A stretch of 64,000 nt of DNA, taken from assembly GCF_963584025.1 (NCBI RefSeq), contig NC_083629.1, positions 19,393,752 to 19,457,751 of the forward strand, written 5' to 3'. The notes beneath the pieces were generated by a model, which did no database searches, was not told the origin of the DNA, and worked only from the letters and a program-made list of their open reading frames with translations. Position 1 is the first letter of the stretch. Each line of letters begins with the position of its first letter. The stretch is from Labrus mixtus. Lineage: Eukaryota; Chordata; Actinopteri; Labriformes; Labridae. A program made the position numbers and the translations under genes. Positions 25,301-38,253 of this stretch are shown piece by piece.

Positions 25301-26801
25301 AAATCAATTCAATCAATCAATCAATCAATCACTTATATGGAACTTGAAGAAAAAATATATTGCACAGTAATAAGAAGGAGGGGATGGGAGGGGGGGATGA
25401 CACACTGGACAATGTATGTGTTGATACAGATAATCCTAGTTGTCCAGCTGTACTGTTGATATTATACCCGTGTGTTTACAGGTTTAAATGTAAAAAAAGT
25501 GTCCATAATCAAATACCCAATTCTTTCTGAAACGTCAGTATCTATTACATCCAATCTCTGTGTTTTAGGTATCGTCTGTATCCAGAGGTGCAGTTCCCAG
25601 TGCCGTATTTAGACTGCCTTACTGCTGCCAAACACTTCCTGTCCGAGGAGGTCTTGTCTAGGTATGCCATCGACCCCGAACGTGTGGCTGTGTCAGGAGA
25701 CAGCGCAGGAGGAAACCTGGCAGCTGCCGTCTCTCAGGAGGTACGTCAACACACGCCATCGTAGGAATGTGTGCAAGATGATGATTTCAAAAGGAGAGGG
25801 GGCCTGATAGTTGAAGGCTTTGCCTCCCGTACTACTTTCATAACTTTAAGGACCTGGTCTGTGGTCTGCGAGATCAATGATCTAGAATGATGATCTACAG
25901 TTTGATTTTTAAGGGGGGCAGAAGGTGTCAATGTGTGCCATTGGAGCCGTCAGGGCGAACAAGCGCTGTGTGTGCATGACTGACTGTGTGGAGCTCAGTC
26001 ACAATGTTTTAACAGATCATAACTTACTTTAGCATGTATTAGATTATTGTGTACAAACTGAGGTCAGTCTGTAAGGATTCAAACCACATAAATGCAGTTC
26101 CTTCTGATGACATTGAAGGCCTTCGGCCCTGTAATGTGATATGCCGTTTAATAAGAATTCTTGTTTTTCTATTTACCCAGATTGCGATGGATGACACTTT
26201 GAGTGTGAAGTTCAGCGTCCAGGCATTGATCTACCCAGTACTCCAAGCTCTGGACTTCAATACGCCCTCCTACCTGCAGAACGAACATATCCCTATCCTC
26301 TACCGGTCTATAATGATCCGCTTCTGGCTGCAGTACCTTGGTGTTGACCTCTCTCTTTTTCCCCATTTTACAACAAACAATCACAGCTCTTTACAACACA
26401 CACACATCACCCCTGAGCTGAGGGCACGGCTGGACTGGACCGTCCTCCTTTCCCCGAAATACAAAAACAACTACAAGCCTGTGATAGTGGAAAAGGGATC
26501 TCAGGGGGCTGTGAAAGAGGTGCCTGGGCTGCTGGATGTGAGATCATCACCACTGTTAGCTGGCCCAGAGGTTTTGGCTAAATGTCCGCGGGCGTACGTG
26601 CTTACATGCGAGCACGACGTGTTGAGGGATGATGGCATGATGTACGTGCGGCGCCTGCAGGACGCAGGCGTGACAGTAACCAACCATCACTATGTGGACG
26701 GCTTCCACGGGTGTTTCAGCTTTATAAACTGGCCTCTGGATTTTAATGTAGGGAGGAGGGTGAATAGAGATTACATCGACTGGCTCAAAAACAACTTGTA
26801 G
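22398..26801 (+). CDS. nceh1: Neutral cholesterol ester hydrolase 1-like, copy B
   Basis: Tandem paralogue of copy A. Coding exons are 22398-22538, 24212-24455, 24759-24828, 25569-25740 and 26181-26801, with all phases consistent, giving 415 aa. It has the same N-terminal anchor, HGGGW at about 119-123, GDSAGGNL with Ser197, CEHDVLRDDG and DGFHG, so it should be catalytically competent. Exons 1, 3, 4 and 5 and parts of introns are nearly identical to copy A. The start of exon 2 is not: copy B has AHWSDRLGFNHYIATIRQS where copy A has SHWMDPLASKHYITSIRQS, and a 4-residue gap follows. Exon 5 is also open upstream into intron 4 (from 26049), which is chance; the splice acceptor at 26180 matches copy A. 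Polyadenylation-type signal ATTAAA is at 26942-26947. Confidence 0.93.
24895..25385. mobile_element. Retroposon-like insertion in intron 3 of nceh1 copy B
   Basis: Introns 3 of the two copies align up to CTGCTCAAAGCA and again from GGGGGATGACACACTGGACA, but the middle differs. Copy B holds about 490 bp absent from copy A, which has about 60 bp of its own there. The insert ends with 'gcatgacaccaaaatcaatt' and an (AATC)n tail at about 25302-25330, typical of a retroposon 3' end. It contains a 49-codon frame at 25039-25188 (+) that I do not recognise. The family is not assigned. Confidence 0.55.
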
Positions 26802-29529
26802 ATGTGTGAATATGTGCATCCAAGAGAATTAATACATTTTTGTTTGGGGGGGTGCATGCACACGTGTGTTTGGAGATACCAAATGAACAAGTCCTAGCTT
26901 TATGAATCACAGACTTGTACATCTTCTCTTTGTATAGGGACATTAAATCTAAGCTCAGGGCCCTCGTGTACTTGCAGATGCATACCAGCTTAGTAAGTAT
27001 GAACGTGATGTGTAAAGATTACTGAAGGTCTGAAATGGAAAAGGTGAAATATATCTAACCTTCTGACTAACACTGTGAGCTTCTGGGGGGGGGTGGGGGT
27101 GGGGGGAATCAAACAAAATGCATAGAAATAATACGACAGTGCAGCTTCAAGTAAATTCACAAGAGTAATGGTCAAGATTCAAACTTCATAAAAAGGTTCA
27201 TTATAGCAGAAGTTTAAACTGTTATTATTATCCAGCAAGTAATGTCAAAGGCTATTTCAACAGAGAGTGTCTTTTAAAACCTGATGAGCTGAAGTAAACA
27301 TCCAGATTGTGCATCCTGCCCCTTTAAGAAGGGGATGTCTTCCCTCAAGGACTTGAAAATCTGTGACCAAATGCTCATCTTTGAGTTTCATTACATCTGA
27401 TAATCACTTTGTTACTGAAAGGTAAACATGCATTACTCTGATTAAAACACGGCGTGGTTTAAATGTCTTGGATACAGAAACTTGTGAAAAATGAATGAAT
27501 CATAGTGTCACAGTTCTCTAACATTTGCTCTCCACAATCTCCACCCACTGGAGATCTGCAAAGGCTTAAAATATCATAATTTCACAGAGTGTAATTTTCC
27601 ACGTTTTTCATATTATATAGTAACACAAATGTCCTCTGTCTCTGCCATCTGTTGTTGATGTCACACTCATGAAGCAAAATCATCTATGTTCATTGACTTA
27701 TTCACTACACACTGCTACTGTGTGTGTCATCAGTTTGGGACTTTCCTCAGTGAGTGACTCTAGGTGTTCTTTTTCTGATTAAAGGCTCAACTTGCCTGAT
27801 TAGTGATTTGGCCTTTTTAAAACTCTAGTAGTAAGTAACGTTGTCATAAATGTTGCACCTTTATTATGTCTTGAAGTTGTGTACAGAGGAGAGTCTAGAG
27901 ACCGTTGGGGCCCAAGGTAAGAATCAGTTGGGGGGGGGGGGGGCCTCCAACCAGCATTCAGCAGGGCAATGAGAGCGAGTGCTATCAGGTGGGGAGGTTT
28001 CCTACTGTCATTGCAAAATCTGCACATTATGGGTCGCTGCTTTAGTTTGAATTTTCTCAGTCCCCAGGGGACCCCTACTGGTCTGGGGCCCCAAGCAGTT
28101 GCCTGCCTCGCCTGTTGACAAGCAGCGCCTCTGGTTGTGTCTGACCGAGGTGACTGAGGACTTAATCTCTCATTGCATATTCACAGGATTTTGGTAATAT
28201 CATCACAACAACAAGGGAAGTAGAACATTCCTGTTGAAATGTTTTCTAGGAAAGACTCAAGTAAATCACAAATGAATGACACAGCACTTAAAAGTTCAAC
28301 ACTTCAGTAGAATTAATTTGTCATATTTACTGTCTGTGTTTTAAAATTCAGCTGCAGGAGAATGAAGGTGCATGTCTGGCTCAATCTAAGCAGTGTTCAA
28401 TGCAACAGCCCCCTCTAGGGGTCTGAACACAACATGCGTTTACATGGTTTTAATCTATCAGACAACTGTCATATTCAGGGAATGCGATGGGTTCAGATGA
28501 GCTAAGTAAATGTCTTAAAGGAAGTTAGAGATGGTTGTACGTTTGCATATTTGATTTTTTTTCCACTTCACTTATAGAAGAAATATTCTACTTTTTTCAC
28601 TCTTCTGTTTATCTGACGTAGAATTATTATTATTTGTTTTGCAGATTCATATTTAACATACAAAATATATGATGTTCTTTAAAAAATATTATCTATCATT
28701 AAAGATTAAACTATTCATCAACATGCTGCTGAGATCAAATCCATTACTCCTCAACCTGCTACGACAGTACGTTTACACTATCCAATAAAGTATCCAATAA
28801 TAACACAACACACACAGGGGCTATTTAGTGCAGTCCATATACTATAAAAGCAAATATCTAAACTTAATTAAACACACTGAGAGTCCTAACTGCACGCCAT
28901 GGATTGTGTGTTGAATATTAACCTTTGTGTAGTCCGTTTCTATGCACCTATAAAGCAGTTTTTTTTATCAGGACACACCCTTCCTCTCACACACTAACAC
29001 GGTCATTTGCAAGTGTGTGCATGCATTGTGCTGCTGTAGCACTTTTCTACACTGGTCTTTGTTTTAAGAATGAGACAATGAGCAGCTGTGGTGCTCAGAG
29101 AGGAATTTAGGGAGATTCCACAACTTTTACAAGACGAATGTTGGGAGGAGAAGCCTGCAGGGAAGGAAAAGGGGAGTGGAGGACAGAACGTGTTTAAATT
29201 GGTCTTTTAAGCCATCATTCATCTTCTGGGTGTTTTTCAAGCTCTTCTTTTTGAGGGGGAAAGTGCTTTGGTATATATCAGAACAACATCTCTCCTGACG
29301 CTTTCCTGTTTTCAATCATTCTGTGAAATAGATTTCAGATTGGACAATAAGCTTGGGCTCTGTTCATGGGGCCAGAACACTAACCACTACCATTTGCACC
29401 TCAGAATATAAAAGTTTGAATTCACAAAAGAGCAACTTGTCACTTTTTTTTTTATTGGACAAACAAGAAAGAAATAATTGATCTCCAGTAATGCCTTTTA
29501 GTAAACTTGTTAATATCAAGACCCGTGGT

Positions 29530-29695
29530 TATGTTGCACGCCCGATGTACAGAGTCATTTCATCATTGCTGACCCGACCTTGGCCTTTGCTGCATGTCAT
29601 CCCTCCCTCTCTTCTTCAACGTTTCCTGTCTCTCTTCAGCAGTCCTATCCAAAAATAGCAAAAATGGCCCAAAAATATCTTCACAAAAAAATCTG
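29530..29695 (+). mobile_element. SINE fragment, same family as 3111-3319
   Basis: It carries 'tttgctgcatgtcatccctc', CT repeats, and then GTCCTATCCAAAAATAGCAAA with GGCCCAAAAATATCTTC and an A-run. These match the body and tail order of the SINE at 3111-3319. The tRNA-like head is eroded. Confidence 0.55.
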
Positions 29696-32600
29696 AGCCC
29701 GGATAGCAGTTAGCACTGTTTCCAGCTTTTATAAAAGGAGATAAGTAATCAAAATATGTCCCTCTCTTTTACTTACTAGACTGCACTCTCGTTTGTTGTT
29801 CTGTCTCTTATAGGTACACAGAGTAATTCTTTATCTTTGCTGCTTCTTGTGTGAAATCATTTATCTGCCTGCTCCCAACAGATGTTGAATGTTATCAAAA
29901 GTGAAGCTGTGGTATTTGGCCTTGAACTTTCTAATTCCTGGCCGATAGAGGCTCGGAAGGAAAGCAAAGGAGAGGGAAATGAAGAGGAAAAATGCTAAAC
30001 AAAACTGTCCTCTTCGGGTTACAAATGAGAGAAGTTTAGAGACGCATGCAGGAGGTGTATGTACAGACCCAAAGATTGAACTTGTCGCAGTAACACGCCT
30101 GAGTTTCAATTTGCAAATGATGAAGAGCAGAGGGTAACAGTCTCTGACAAAAAGAGCATATTGACCAGCATGTTGAGGATTGAAGATCAGCGCGTGCTGC
30201 ATGGAGACATTTCCAACAAAGGTCTGAGCTTGGAGATGGATCGAAGACATGGAAAACAAAAAATGATCATCACAATGATGTTGAATAAAATGATTCAAGG
30301 TTGTTTGAAATGAATGTAAATGCTAACAATTCCCTCCACACGTCGTCTCTCTCTCTCTCTTCCTCTCCTTATCTGTGTTTGCTATGAGAGTGTAGCCAAG
30401 CATGTCTCTCAGGGTGTCATCTTCCCCGCCTGAGGCCACACAGTCTTCACATATCACTCACCGTCTCCTCACTCCTGACAAGCCTGGGAAATGACTCACT
30501 TAAGGGAACACAGGAATCTCTTATCGCTTTGTCTTCTGCATTTTAAGATTTGTATCTCCAACAGGAAACAAACTTAATTCTTATTTCCCCTTTGTTGCCG
30601 TCGTACTCGTTTTACCTTCCAATATTTTTTCCTGGTACAGTCCAACAAAGTGTGAACATCACAGCTTCATGTGCGCCCGTGTGAATGTCTTACACAGGTC
30701 TTGATTGTCGGGCGGGTCGTGCACATTCAGGCTCTGATCTCACTTCCTCACGCTGACAATGGGGCAGGGGTTAGAGGTGGAGGAATGAAAGTGAAGGAAC
30801 CACGGGGAATCACTCAAGGTTAAGTTCTGTAGATTGAATGACTCCCCTGCGACTGATTCCACGCAGACTACAGTGAAGCTGGAACAATAGTGGGTCATTT
30901 GGCACTAATCGACTTACATTCCCTCAGATCATTTCACAATAGCAGGAAAGAGAAGTTAAAAAGGCCTTTTTTTTTTTTTGTCTTACTCCAACACGGCAGG
31001 TTATCAGGTCTGCAGTGATGGTGCCTTCATGTGCTCCACTCAAACTTCATCTTCTGAATGTGGCTGTCATGCATGCAGCTCATCACACATCATGCTTTAG
31101 GCCATATGACAACATGACATTACGAACCCCGTGTCACACTTTTCAATCGAACTAATTCAGAGGTATTTAAACGTGCAAAGCGACAATCAAGAAGAGAACA
31201 CAGACAACAGGCGGAACAATGAAGCTTCAGTTACAGCTAAACTTTTTTTGTTGTTCATTGATGAACTTAATCAGCAGCTGTTTAACATAAACACATGAGA
31301 TTTTAGGAAAAAACACTGGAAATGAAAAGTAAAATGAAGTGATAATTGGGAAAATTATAATGAAAATGCCAAATAACTTTTTGAAAAAAAAAAATAAAAA
31401 ATTGTTTCCAGGTTTTTCTTTTTGTTCTTCCAAAATGCCGCCACATATCTGCCCTGAGCAGCTCCACATTTGGATACTTTGTTTAAGTCATAAAAAAAAA
31501 AAAAGGGATTTGTAATGACTTTAAGTGCTTGTAGCAGAAAGTATAAAAGTGAATGAACCCAGTTGTAATTAGTGGCATCAGGATTTAAGCGGAACAAAGC
31601 TGCTTTGAACGTGGGAATGATTTATCAATGTGAAATACTGACAGACTGCTGTGCTTTTCCCCCAGCATCTACTACGTTGTGTTTGTTGTTTGGGTTGAAC
31701 AAGAAACTCCAATGAGGAGAAAACTTATACTAGACCATTAGTTCCCAATCTTTTTTTGCTTGGGACCCCACTGACTTCACAAAACTCTAGCAAATACGGT
31801 ACATCCAAAACACAGAGCTTTTTTCAAAAAAATCTATTTGTTTATAGTTTTTTTTTCTACTGTGTTGCAAGTTGACAATTATTTTAGAGCACATTTCCTC
31901 AGAATTCTGAAAAAAAAGGCAGAATTCTGATTTTTTTCCCCCTCAGAATTAGGAGATTAAAGTCAGAATTTTAAAAAAAGTCAGAACAATTTTTTTTTTT
32001 CTCAGTGGCCCTAATCCTCTTCCGTACTTGGGTTATATACAAGTGGATTTTTTTCGCCCAACCAGCTCAGTCGCCCCCTGCTGGACATTAAGATAATGCA
32101 GGTTTGAGGCCTCTACTTTCACAGGGCAGTTAATATTCCTACACAAAGGTTGGGAAGCTCGAAAAGGCTTTTGCATTATTACACGCCTGTGTGTCCCAAG
32201 TTGCAATTCCATTACGTTAGCTCAGACTTAGGACTTTCTTATTGTATAGTGTAGCACCATAGTGAAATTAAATTAAGGTAGCTAAATGACATAGCTTACA
32301 AATTGCTGTTGTCAGACTGGTTAAGTCATTAAACATGTTTTAACCTGATGTATGGCCGGATTTCAGTCAGGAGTTTTACAGCACAGTGCAACTAAGAGAC
32401 TTTTCCCATTTCTGCCCGCGGACTAAAACATCCTAAAACCGTAAAGCATTGCATTGTGACAGCATGTCAGCTACCCAGCCTAAGCTTTGGCCCCAAGTGA
32501 ATATTCATCATTGGCTCAAGCACTCAAGCAATTCAGAGGCTACTTTTCACATATATACAGTCTTTACACACCTGGTTAAACATGTGCTTTAGATTTCAGT

Positions 32601-32710
32601 TTCAACATTTCCGACGGCACACGAAGGCACCATGAAGTTACATGTGCAGCTTTAAAGTCTAAACGCTTTTCTATCTAATAAATGACATCTTGATTCTGTT
32701 GTAAAACTCC

Positions 32711-32807
32711 AGTCTGTCTTTCTCTCTCTCTTTCCCTCTGCTCCACCTACGTAGCCTACTGCTTTGTCTCTCTCTCTCTCTCTCTTTCCCTCTCTCTCTC
32801 TCTCCCA
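32711..32807. repeat. CT-rich tract upstream of tnfsf10
   Basis: Interrupted (CT)n/(TCTC)n runs lie about 115-210 bases before the tnfsf10 start codon. The tract may lie in the promoter or 5' leader; the transcription start is not visible. Confidence 0.7.
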
Positions 32808-32922
32808 GGGCAGAAATGCAGCTGAGCTTGATCTGACTTGTCCTCCCCTCCATGCTGGACGGGTTTTTGCTGCTCCCCGGGACTTCTTTGGGTTTCTGTA
32901 GCCGACTTACCCACACTGGGAT

Positions 32923-35900
32923 ATGGCCGTATCTGTTTCTCTGCAGTGTTTGGGGCTCATCATTCTCGCTGCCGTCCTCCTCCAGACCATCGCGGTGTCC
33001 GTCAGTTTCATGTACTTCAACCAAGTCCTGAACACGGTAAGATATAGACGTGTCTTAATCTAACACACTAACAACGTGAGAGGGAGGTTTGACACGGTAT
33101 TTCAACAATGACAAACGAACTACTCGCGGTATCTGCTGGTAGTTTTACAGTGTTTCCACACCGGTGACACAATTTTCCACCAGAAAACCTTTGAAGGTGT
33201 CAAAAGTAATAGGCTGGTGTTCTTCCAACACGGTCATACCTACTACACCAGGCTAACTTTATCAGGTGAAAGTATCAGAATATTAAATAAGTAAGTCACA
33301 TGAGGTAAAAGTCCGAGTTATGCACGAATATCTGCCATTCTAACTTTGAACAATGAGAGAGGAGAAAGTTGGCAGAGTAGATAACACAAAACAATGACAG
33401 GAAATGAGTTTAGTTAAAGACCCAGACCCTAAAGCGACATACTTCTTTAGTAAGGTATGACAAACAGAAAGAAAGCTTTTATATTTTTAAACAAGCTGAT
33501 TGATTGAGTGCTACGCTCTGATTGGCTTAAACATTTGGAGAAAAAAAAACGCCCCCTTCTCCTCGCACACCTGTGACCACTTGTGATTTAATTAGTTCTT
33601 TAATTAGCCTCAACCAGAACAAATAGGCCTACTGTGTATTTTGTCTTATAACTTATAACTGACAAATAGGCTACATGTGTCATTCCAGAATTGCGGGGAC
33701 ATTTCAGGTATTGAAAAAATACGGGAAACACTCGTGATTTTTTTCCAATTCAACTTTTTTATTCTGATAGAACACAATCTTAATGTTGTATATTTATTGT
33801 CTTCTGACCTCAAACTTATATGATTTAAAATATTTATTCTCAAAAACAACGCACTAACAGTAAAGTCGGTCAACTCTGTTGGAGACAAATTGGGTGAATT
33901 ATATAGAGTAAAATAACAATATATAATTTAAAACCTTGCCCTCCCTAAGATGACTTTTGTCTCTATGTCCATAAATGAAACTTTTAGACTGATAAGAAAG
34001 AGACTTTTAAAGTAAACTATGCCAATGCATTTAACTGATATGAAGATCGTGTCCTTTTTCATTAAATGTAGCTTTAAAAATGTTCACGTGTGATTGTATA
34101 TAGATTTATAAATAACTTTATTGTATGTCCCAACAGTGTCATGAATTCTCCTTTGACAAGGCTCAAACAATACACAAAGTTTAAAACACATAAACAGCGA
34201 CTGATATAAACATGTTTCATGCAGGAGTTTGTTCAGGGTGGCTGAATGGAGGGTTTCTTGTTGAATGTTTTTTTTCCTGGCCACTGTAATAATTATAAGA
34301 ACCAAAGTCACATAAACGTATTCTGTGCAGTGTTTTTCATATTAAGTCGAAAAGGTTTCACACTTTCCCTCACAGCTGAAAATAAATCATAATAAAGCAC
34401 AGCTGAGCTCGCCTGGTTCTGCTTCGTCTTTTTCTGATTGTGTGTAGCCTATACTCCATGACTATCAGTTGATTGAAACAGCCAAGTTTTTCCACTGTTT
34501 TTTTCCTGGATTTGCTGCCTTCATTTATCAAAATATTACATAAATTAACTGATTCCTCTCAGACACTTAACACAGAAATAAATAACTTTTTTTTCTCTCT
34601 GACATCCTGAAACAGAAATGAATTGCTTAAGAAAATAACGAGACGGTAAGTATGTAAATAAAAACATTTTGCGCAGATCTCATTCATTCCTGCGTTTTGT
34701 TGACAGATGCAGGAGAGTTTCTCCAGAAGCAGTGTGTCCTGTCTGATTAACGCAGAGCTACACCCCGAGTCAGGAGAGGACAAGAGGAGCGACCCCTGCT
34801 GGCAAGTCACGCAACAGCTCCACTACCACATAGAGAAGGTTTTTAAATGATTTTCTAACCCTATTTTCAGTATCCCTAAATACTATTAATTACTAACCAT
34901 TCTTTAAGTAGAAAAAATAAACAATGCATTATCTAACATTTATTGGATGCCAAAACCAATAAGAGGAAGTGACGGCCAGAAAGATGCTTGGCTAGCATGC
35001 TCCTACTTCTAGCTAACTAGCTAGTTTGTGGCTAGTAGATTTTTTAGTTGTCAACATTAACACACGATGTAAGATGCCCTTCTGTCCAGATGGTTTCAAA
35101 CTGATGTGAACGGAAAATTCCCCCCCAAAAAAACAGCAGTGAATCCAGCTCCAAATTGGACTCAGCCGAGGGGGAATACTGTACCAGGTCAATAGATGAC
35201 ATATTTGTTTGCCCAGAGGGGAGGACTGAATGATTCAGGAGGGGGGGGGGGGGGCTTGTTAATTATTGAATGTTGATAATGTAGATCCAAGGACACATAA
35301 GGAGGACACATTTTATCACCATTTTCCGTCTCTGTTTTTCTTTGTTTCACTGGGGGATGTTTTTCTTCCAGACCATGGCCGACCGTTTTCAGAAGGAGAT
35401 ATCCACTACAATGAGAGGTAGACAAACATTCAGACATCAGCCACTCAAAGTGAGTGAGTGCATCTTTTTCTATTAACGATGTCCTGTGTTTGTTTCTTTG
35501 TCTTGTGTTTTCACAGACAAGCTGACAGGAGTGATGCCTGTCCTGAACCCTGGAATCCGAGGGGTCCCTCTTCCTAAAGTTGCTGCCCATGTGACCGGTG
35601 TTATCTCACCCACAGGACCCCAAACAGCAGATGGTGAGGATCCTGTAATCCAATAATGAAGTAATATTCCTGCATTACTTAGGATTCATTAGAGTCGTTT
35701 ACTTTCTGAGTAAATCCCCGGAAAGCCTGATTAACATCTTCACCACAACATTTTGTCATTTAGTCACAATGCCCCAACACCTGCGAGTACTGTCTAGCTT
35801 CAGTCTTCAGTTTTCCAGGGTCAAAGGGGAGGAATGTGCTTCAAGGCTTCCCAGGCTGCTCTGAGTGACATCTTCATACCGAGATATTTGTCAGGACCTG

Positions 35901-38253
35901 CTCATGTGCAGCTGCGTTATCAAAGTGTCCTGGAGTTGTCCTTTCAAATATGAAGTGTAAACTTACTCTTTTTCAAAACATTAAACAAACTTGAAAACTG
36001 TATCTTTTGCAAATAAAAGCTGGATGGTAGTTCTCCTCCTCAACATTAAAAAAAGTACTAACCTGTTGAGCTTCCTGTCTGCAATCAAACCAGGACATCT
36101 GTAATAGAAGAGACCCCCTAGTGTCATCTTTTGACATTGAAGATGTGTATTTCATCACTAAATTATTGGAATTATTAATCTCTCTAAGGGTTAGGGTTAA
36201 AGAGACGGGGGAAAAACACTCTCCATCAAGTCACTCTCTGGAATATTTAAAGTTGTTTTTGAATGAAAGTACTCAGTGGTTTTTACCACAACAATAAAAT
36301 CAGCTGAGTACTTTGATCGCATTTATTTGATCCGGTTTCCCCCTCTGTATACTCATTAAAGAACTAAATGCATATTAATCCACCACAACAAACAGTCCCC
36401 AACAGATACGTTTATTCCTGTTGAGTCTAATTAAAACGCCAGTGCACAACTGTTTATATATCTATAGTCTAAAATGTATATGTACATATTAACAATGTAT
36501 TTTCAAACATTTAAGGTTGTAATGGGAACAGATTTGCCCCTGACTGAGAGCCACAGACAGAATAGAGGAGTAAAGTTCGGTAGTTCATAGAATTGTTGGA
36601 AATTAAAATCAGCTAGCCGCATGCTTGGATGATTTATTTGTCCATAAGGACATCATTCATGAGTCTCATAAAACTTTTTTTCATCAACATCTGTCAGGAT
36701 ATTTGGATCCCCTCTGTTACTTTTGGTGCTTTGTTTGACAGCTGGCCGTTGTTAATGAAGCCATAATAAGACGTCGGGTATAAAAAACACTGAATGTTTC
36801 TTGGCCCTGAAGATTCTTTTGGAGGATTCTGCATGCCTTACTGATTGAGAGTTGTTGTTTTATTTAAACATTTGTTTCTTATTTAAAAAAAAATGTGTCT
36901 GTTTAAACTCAATACACCACCCTGTAATCTCAAAGGCTCTTGCATCATGGTGATCGGCTGTAATTTTCATGTGTTTCTTTTCTTCTGCTGCTTGTTTATT
37001 TGTGTTACTGCTCTGTTGCAGGTTCGAGGAGCAGCAGGGGGTACATGGGGGAGCGGATCAGGGCGTGGGAGGGCCAGAGAGGTCTGTCCTTCCTGCAGAA
37101 CATGGAGCTGAGGGAGGGAGAGCTGCTGGTGGCGCGAGCAGGACTCTACTACATCTATGCCCAGACGTACTTTAGACTGCTCTCCACGGGGGGAACCGAC
37201 GGGGAGGCCAAGGGGGAGACAGGGGAGGAGGAAGGAGCACAGCTTGTGCAGTATATCTACAAGAAGGTTAGGCTGTGGAAAGATAATACCTGGAACAGGA
37301 GCATGCTTCAGATAGATTTTAAACCTTTGCATTGTTAAAGGACTGTTCAGCTTTAAACTGAACATCGTTACAAAGTGAACTAGTCCAGAACCTCTCTGTT
37401 CATTTTTTGAGGGTCATCAACAGGCGCAGCACAAAATGCCTCTAGAATAAAATCAAAAGAAACATTTAGCTGACCTTGTGTGCAGTTAGAGGCGTTGTGC
37501 ACAACAGTTTGACAAACATCTCTCTAAATTCACAACAATCTTTATAATGACGGGCCACACAGAAGATCTGTTTAGAGCGGCAGGTTTTCTTTCTGTTAGA
37601 AATCTCCGAGGAGCTCCTGGGGGGGAAAAGGCAGCATGCTCAATTCCAGGTAGCGTATGTAGTTGTGTAGGAAGGTTGTTTATTTGTGTTAATAAGATCA
37701 TATCTAGAAAACGCTCCACTTGTCGAACAGACGGTTATAATTATACAACGCAAGAGGAACGAAGACGCGGCAAGTTTGACCCAAAACTTTCAGACATTGA
37801 CCCAAAAACCTTCTGCTACTAGAGGTTACGTCACAACAACTAAAGATCAAGATGAACTACAAATTAAGCTGAATCATGGCATCTATCTGGTGGCTTGTTT
37901 CCCAAGATGAAAAGCTAAAACCTCAAATGTCTGTGTGTCCACAAATGCACCAAAAGCAACACATTTATAATATAGATAGTTGAGCATAATGAATTGTTTA
38001 ATGCTTTGTACATACACGGTTTTCTTCTTTGTTTGGACCACAGATGAGTTCCTACCCGGTGCCCATCCTGCTGATGAAGTCTTCACGGAGTGCCTGCTGG
38101 CCTCGGGGTCCCGAGCCCGGTCTCTTCTCCCTGCATCAGGCCGGTACTGCCTTTCTACAGCCTGCAGACCGCCTCTTCATCAGCGTTAGCAATGCCAGCG
38201 CCATGGAGATGGACGGGAGGGCAAGCTACTTCGGGGCTTTTCTTGTCGGCTAA
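32923..38253 (+). CDS. tnfsf10: TNF superfamily member 10 (TRAIL)
   Basis: TRAIL is a type II membrane cytokine that forms trimers and, in mammals, triggers apoptosis through death receptors. Coding exons are 32923-33036, 34707-34838, 35372-35417, 35517-35633, 37022-37266 and 38044-38253; phases join to give 287 aa (human 281). Residues about 8-32 form the membrane anchor. Exon 2 keeps the TRAIL-type MQESFSRSSVSCL and CWQVTQQL. The TNF homology domain starts near VAAHVTG and runs through GLYYIYAQTYFR, VQYIYKK, PILLMKS and SYFGAFLVG to the end. Cys at about 236 (SACWPRG) matches the zinc-binding cysteine of human TRAIL, which sets it apart from other TNF ligands. The exon 2 donor (AAG-GTTTTT) is weak, but phase and alignment support it. 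Zebrafish has several trail-like genes, so the exact paralogue letter is unknown. Confidence 0.93.

Larger units (their letters stand above)
21040..27750 (+). repeat. Right unit of the nceh1 tandem duplication
   Basis: Second head-to-tail copy of the segment at about 12,560-21,030, with gene, upstream block and downstream block in the same order. It is shorter: it lacks about 1.2 kb upstream, part of intron 4 and the downstream L2. It has private sequence in intron 1 (about 23,220-23,420) and intron 3 (about 24,890-25,385). Similarity is very uneven along the unit. Confidence 0.85.
27751..32810. other. Intergenic between nceh1 copy B and tnfsf10
   Basis: No exon is recognised on either strand. 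It holds a probable dispersed repeat at about 27,880-28,140 (paired GGGGCCCAAGG and GGGGCCCCAAGC blocks and a poly-G run) and a SINE fragment at 29530-29695. Poly-A/T runs occur at 31,380-31,500 and 31,840-32,000. A long CT-rich tract (about 32711-32807) lies directly before tnfsf10. Open frames such as 29861-30298 (-) lack family resemblance. Confidence 0.5.

Noticed and set aside
26049..26801. 250-codon frame that extends nceh1 copy B exon 5 upstream
   Set aside because: The first 44 codons come from intron 4. The acceptor at 26180 and phase match copy A and the known NCEH1 exon structure.
29861..30298. 145-codon minus-strand frame
   Set aside because: No recognisable domain, no splice context that links to another exon, and isolated in intergenic sequence.
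37547..37822. Open frame in tnfsf10 intron 5
   Set aside because: Lies between two verified TNF-domain exons (37022-37266 and 38044-38253) whose phases join exactly; no TNF similarity.
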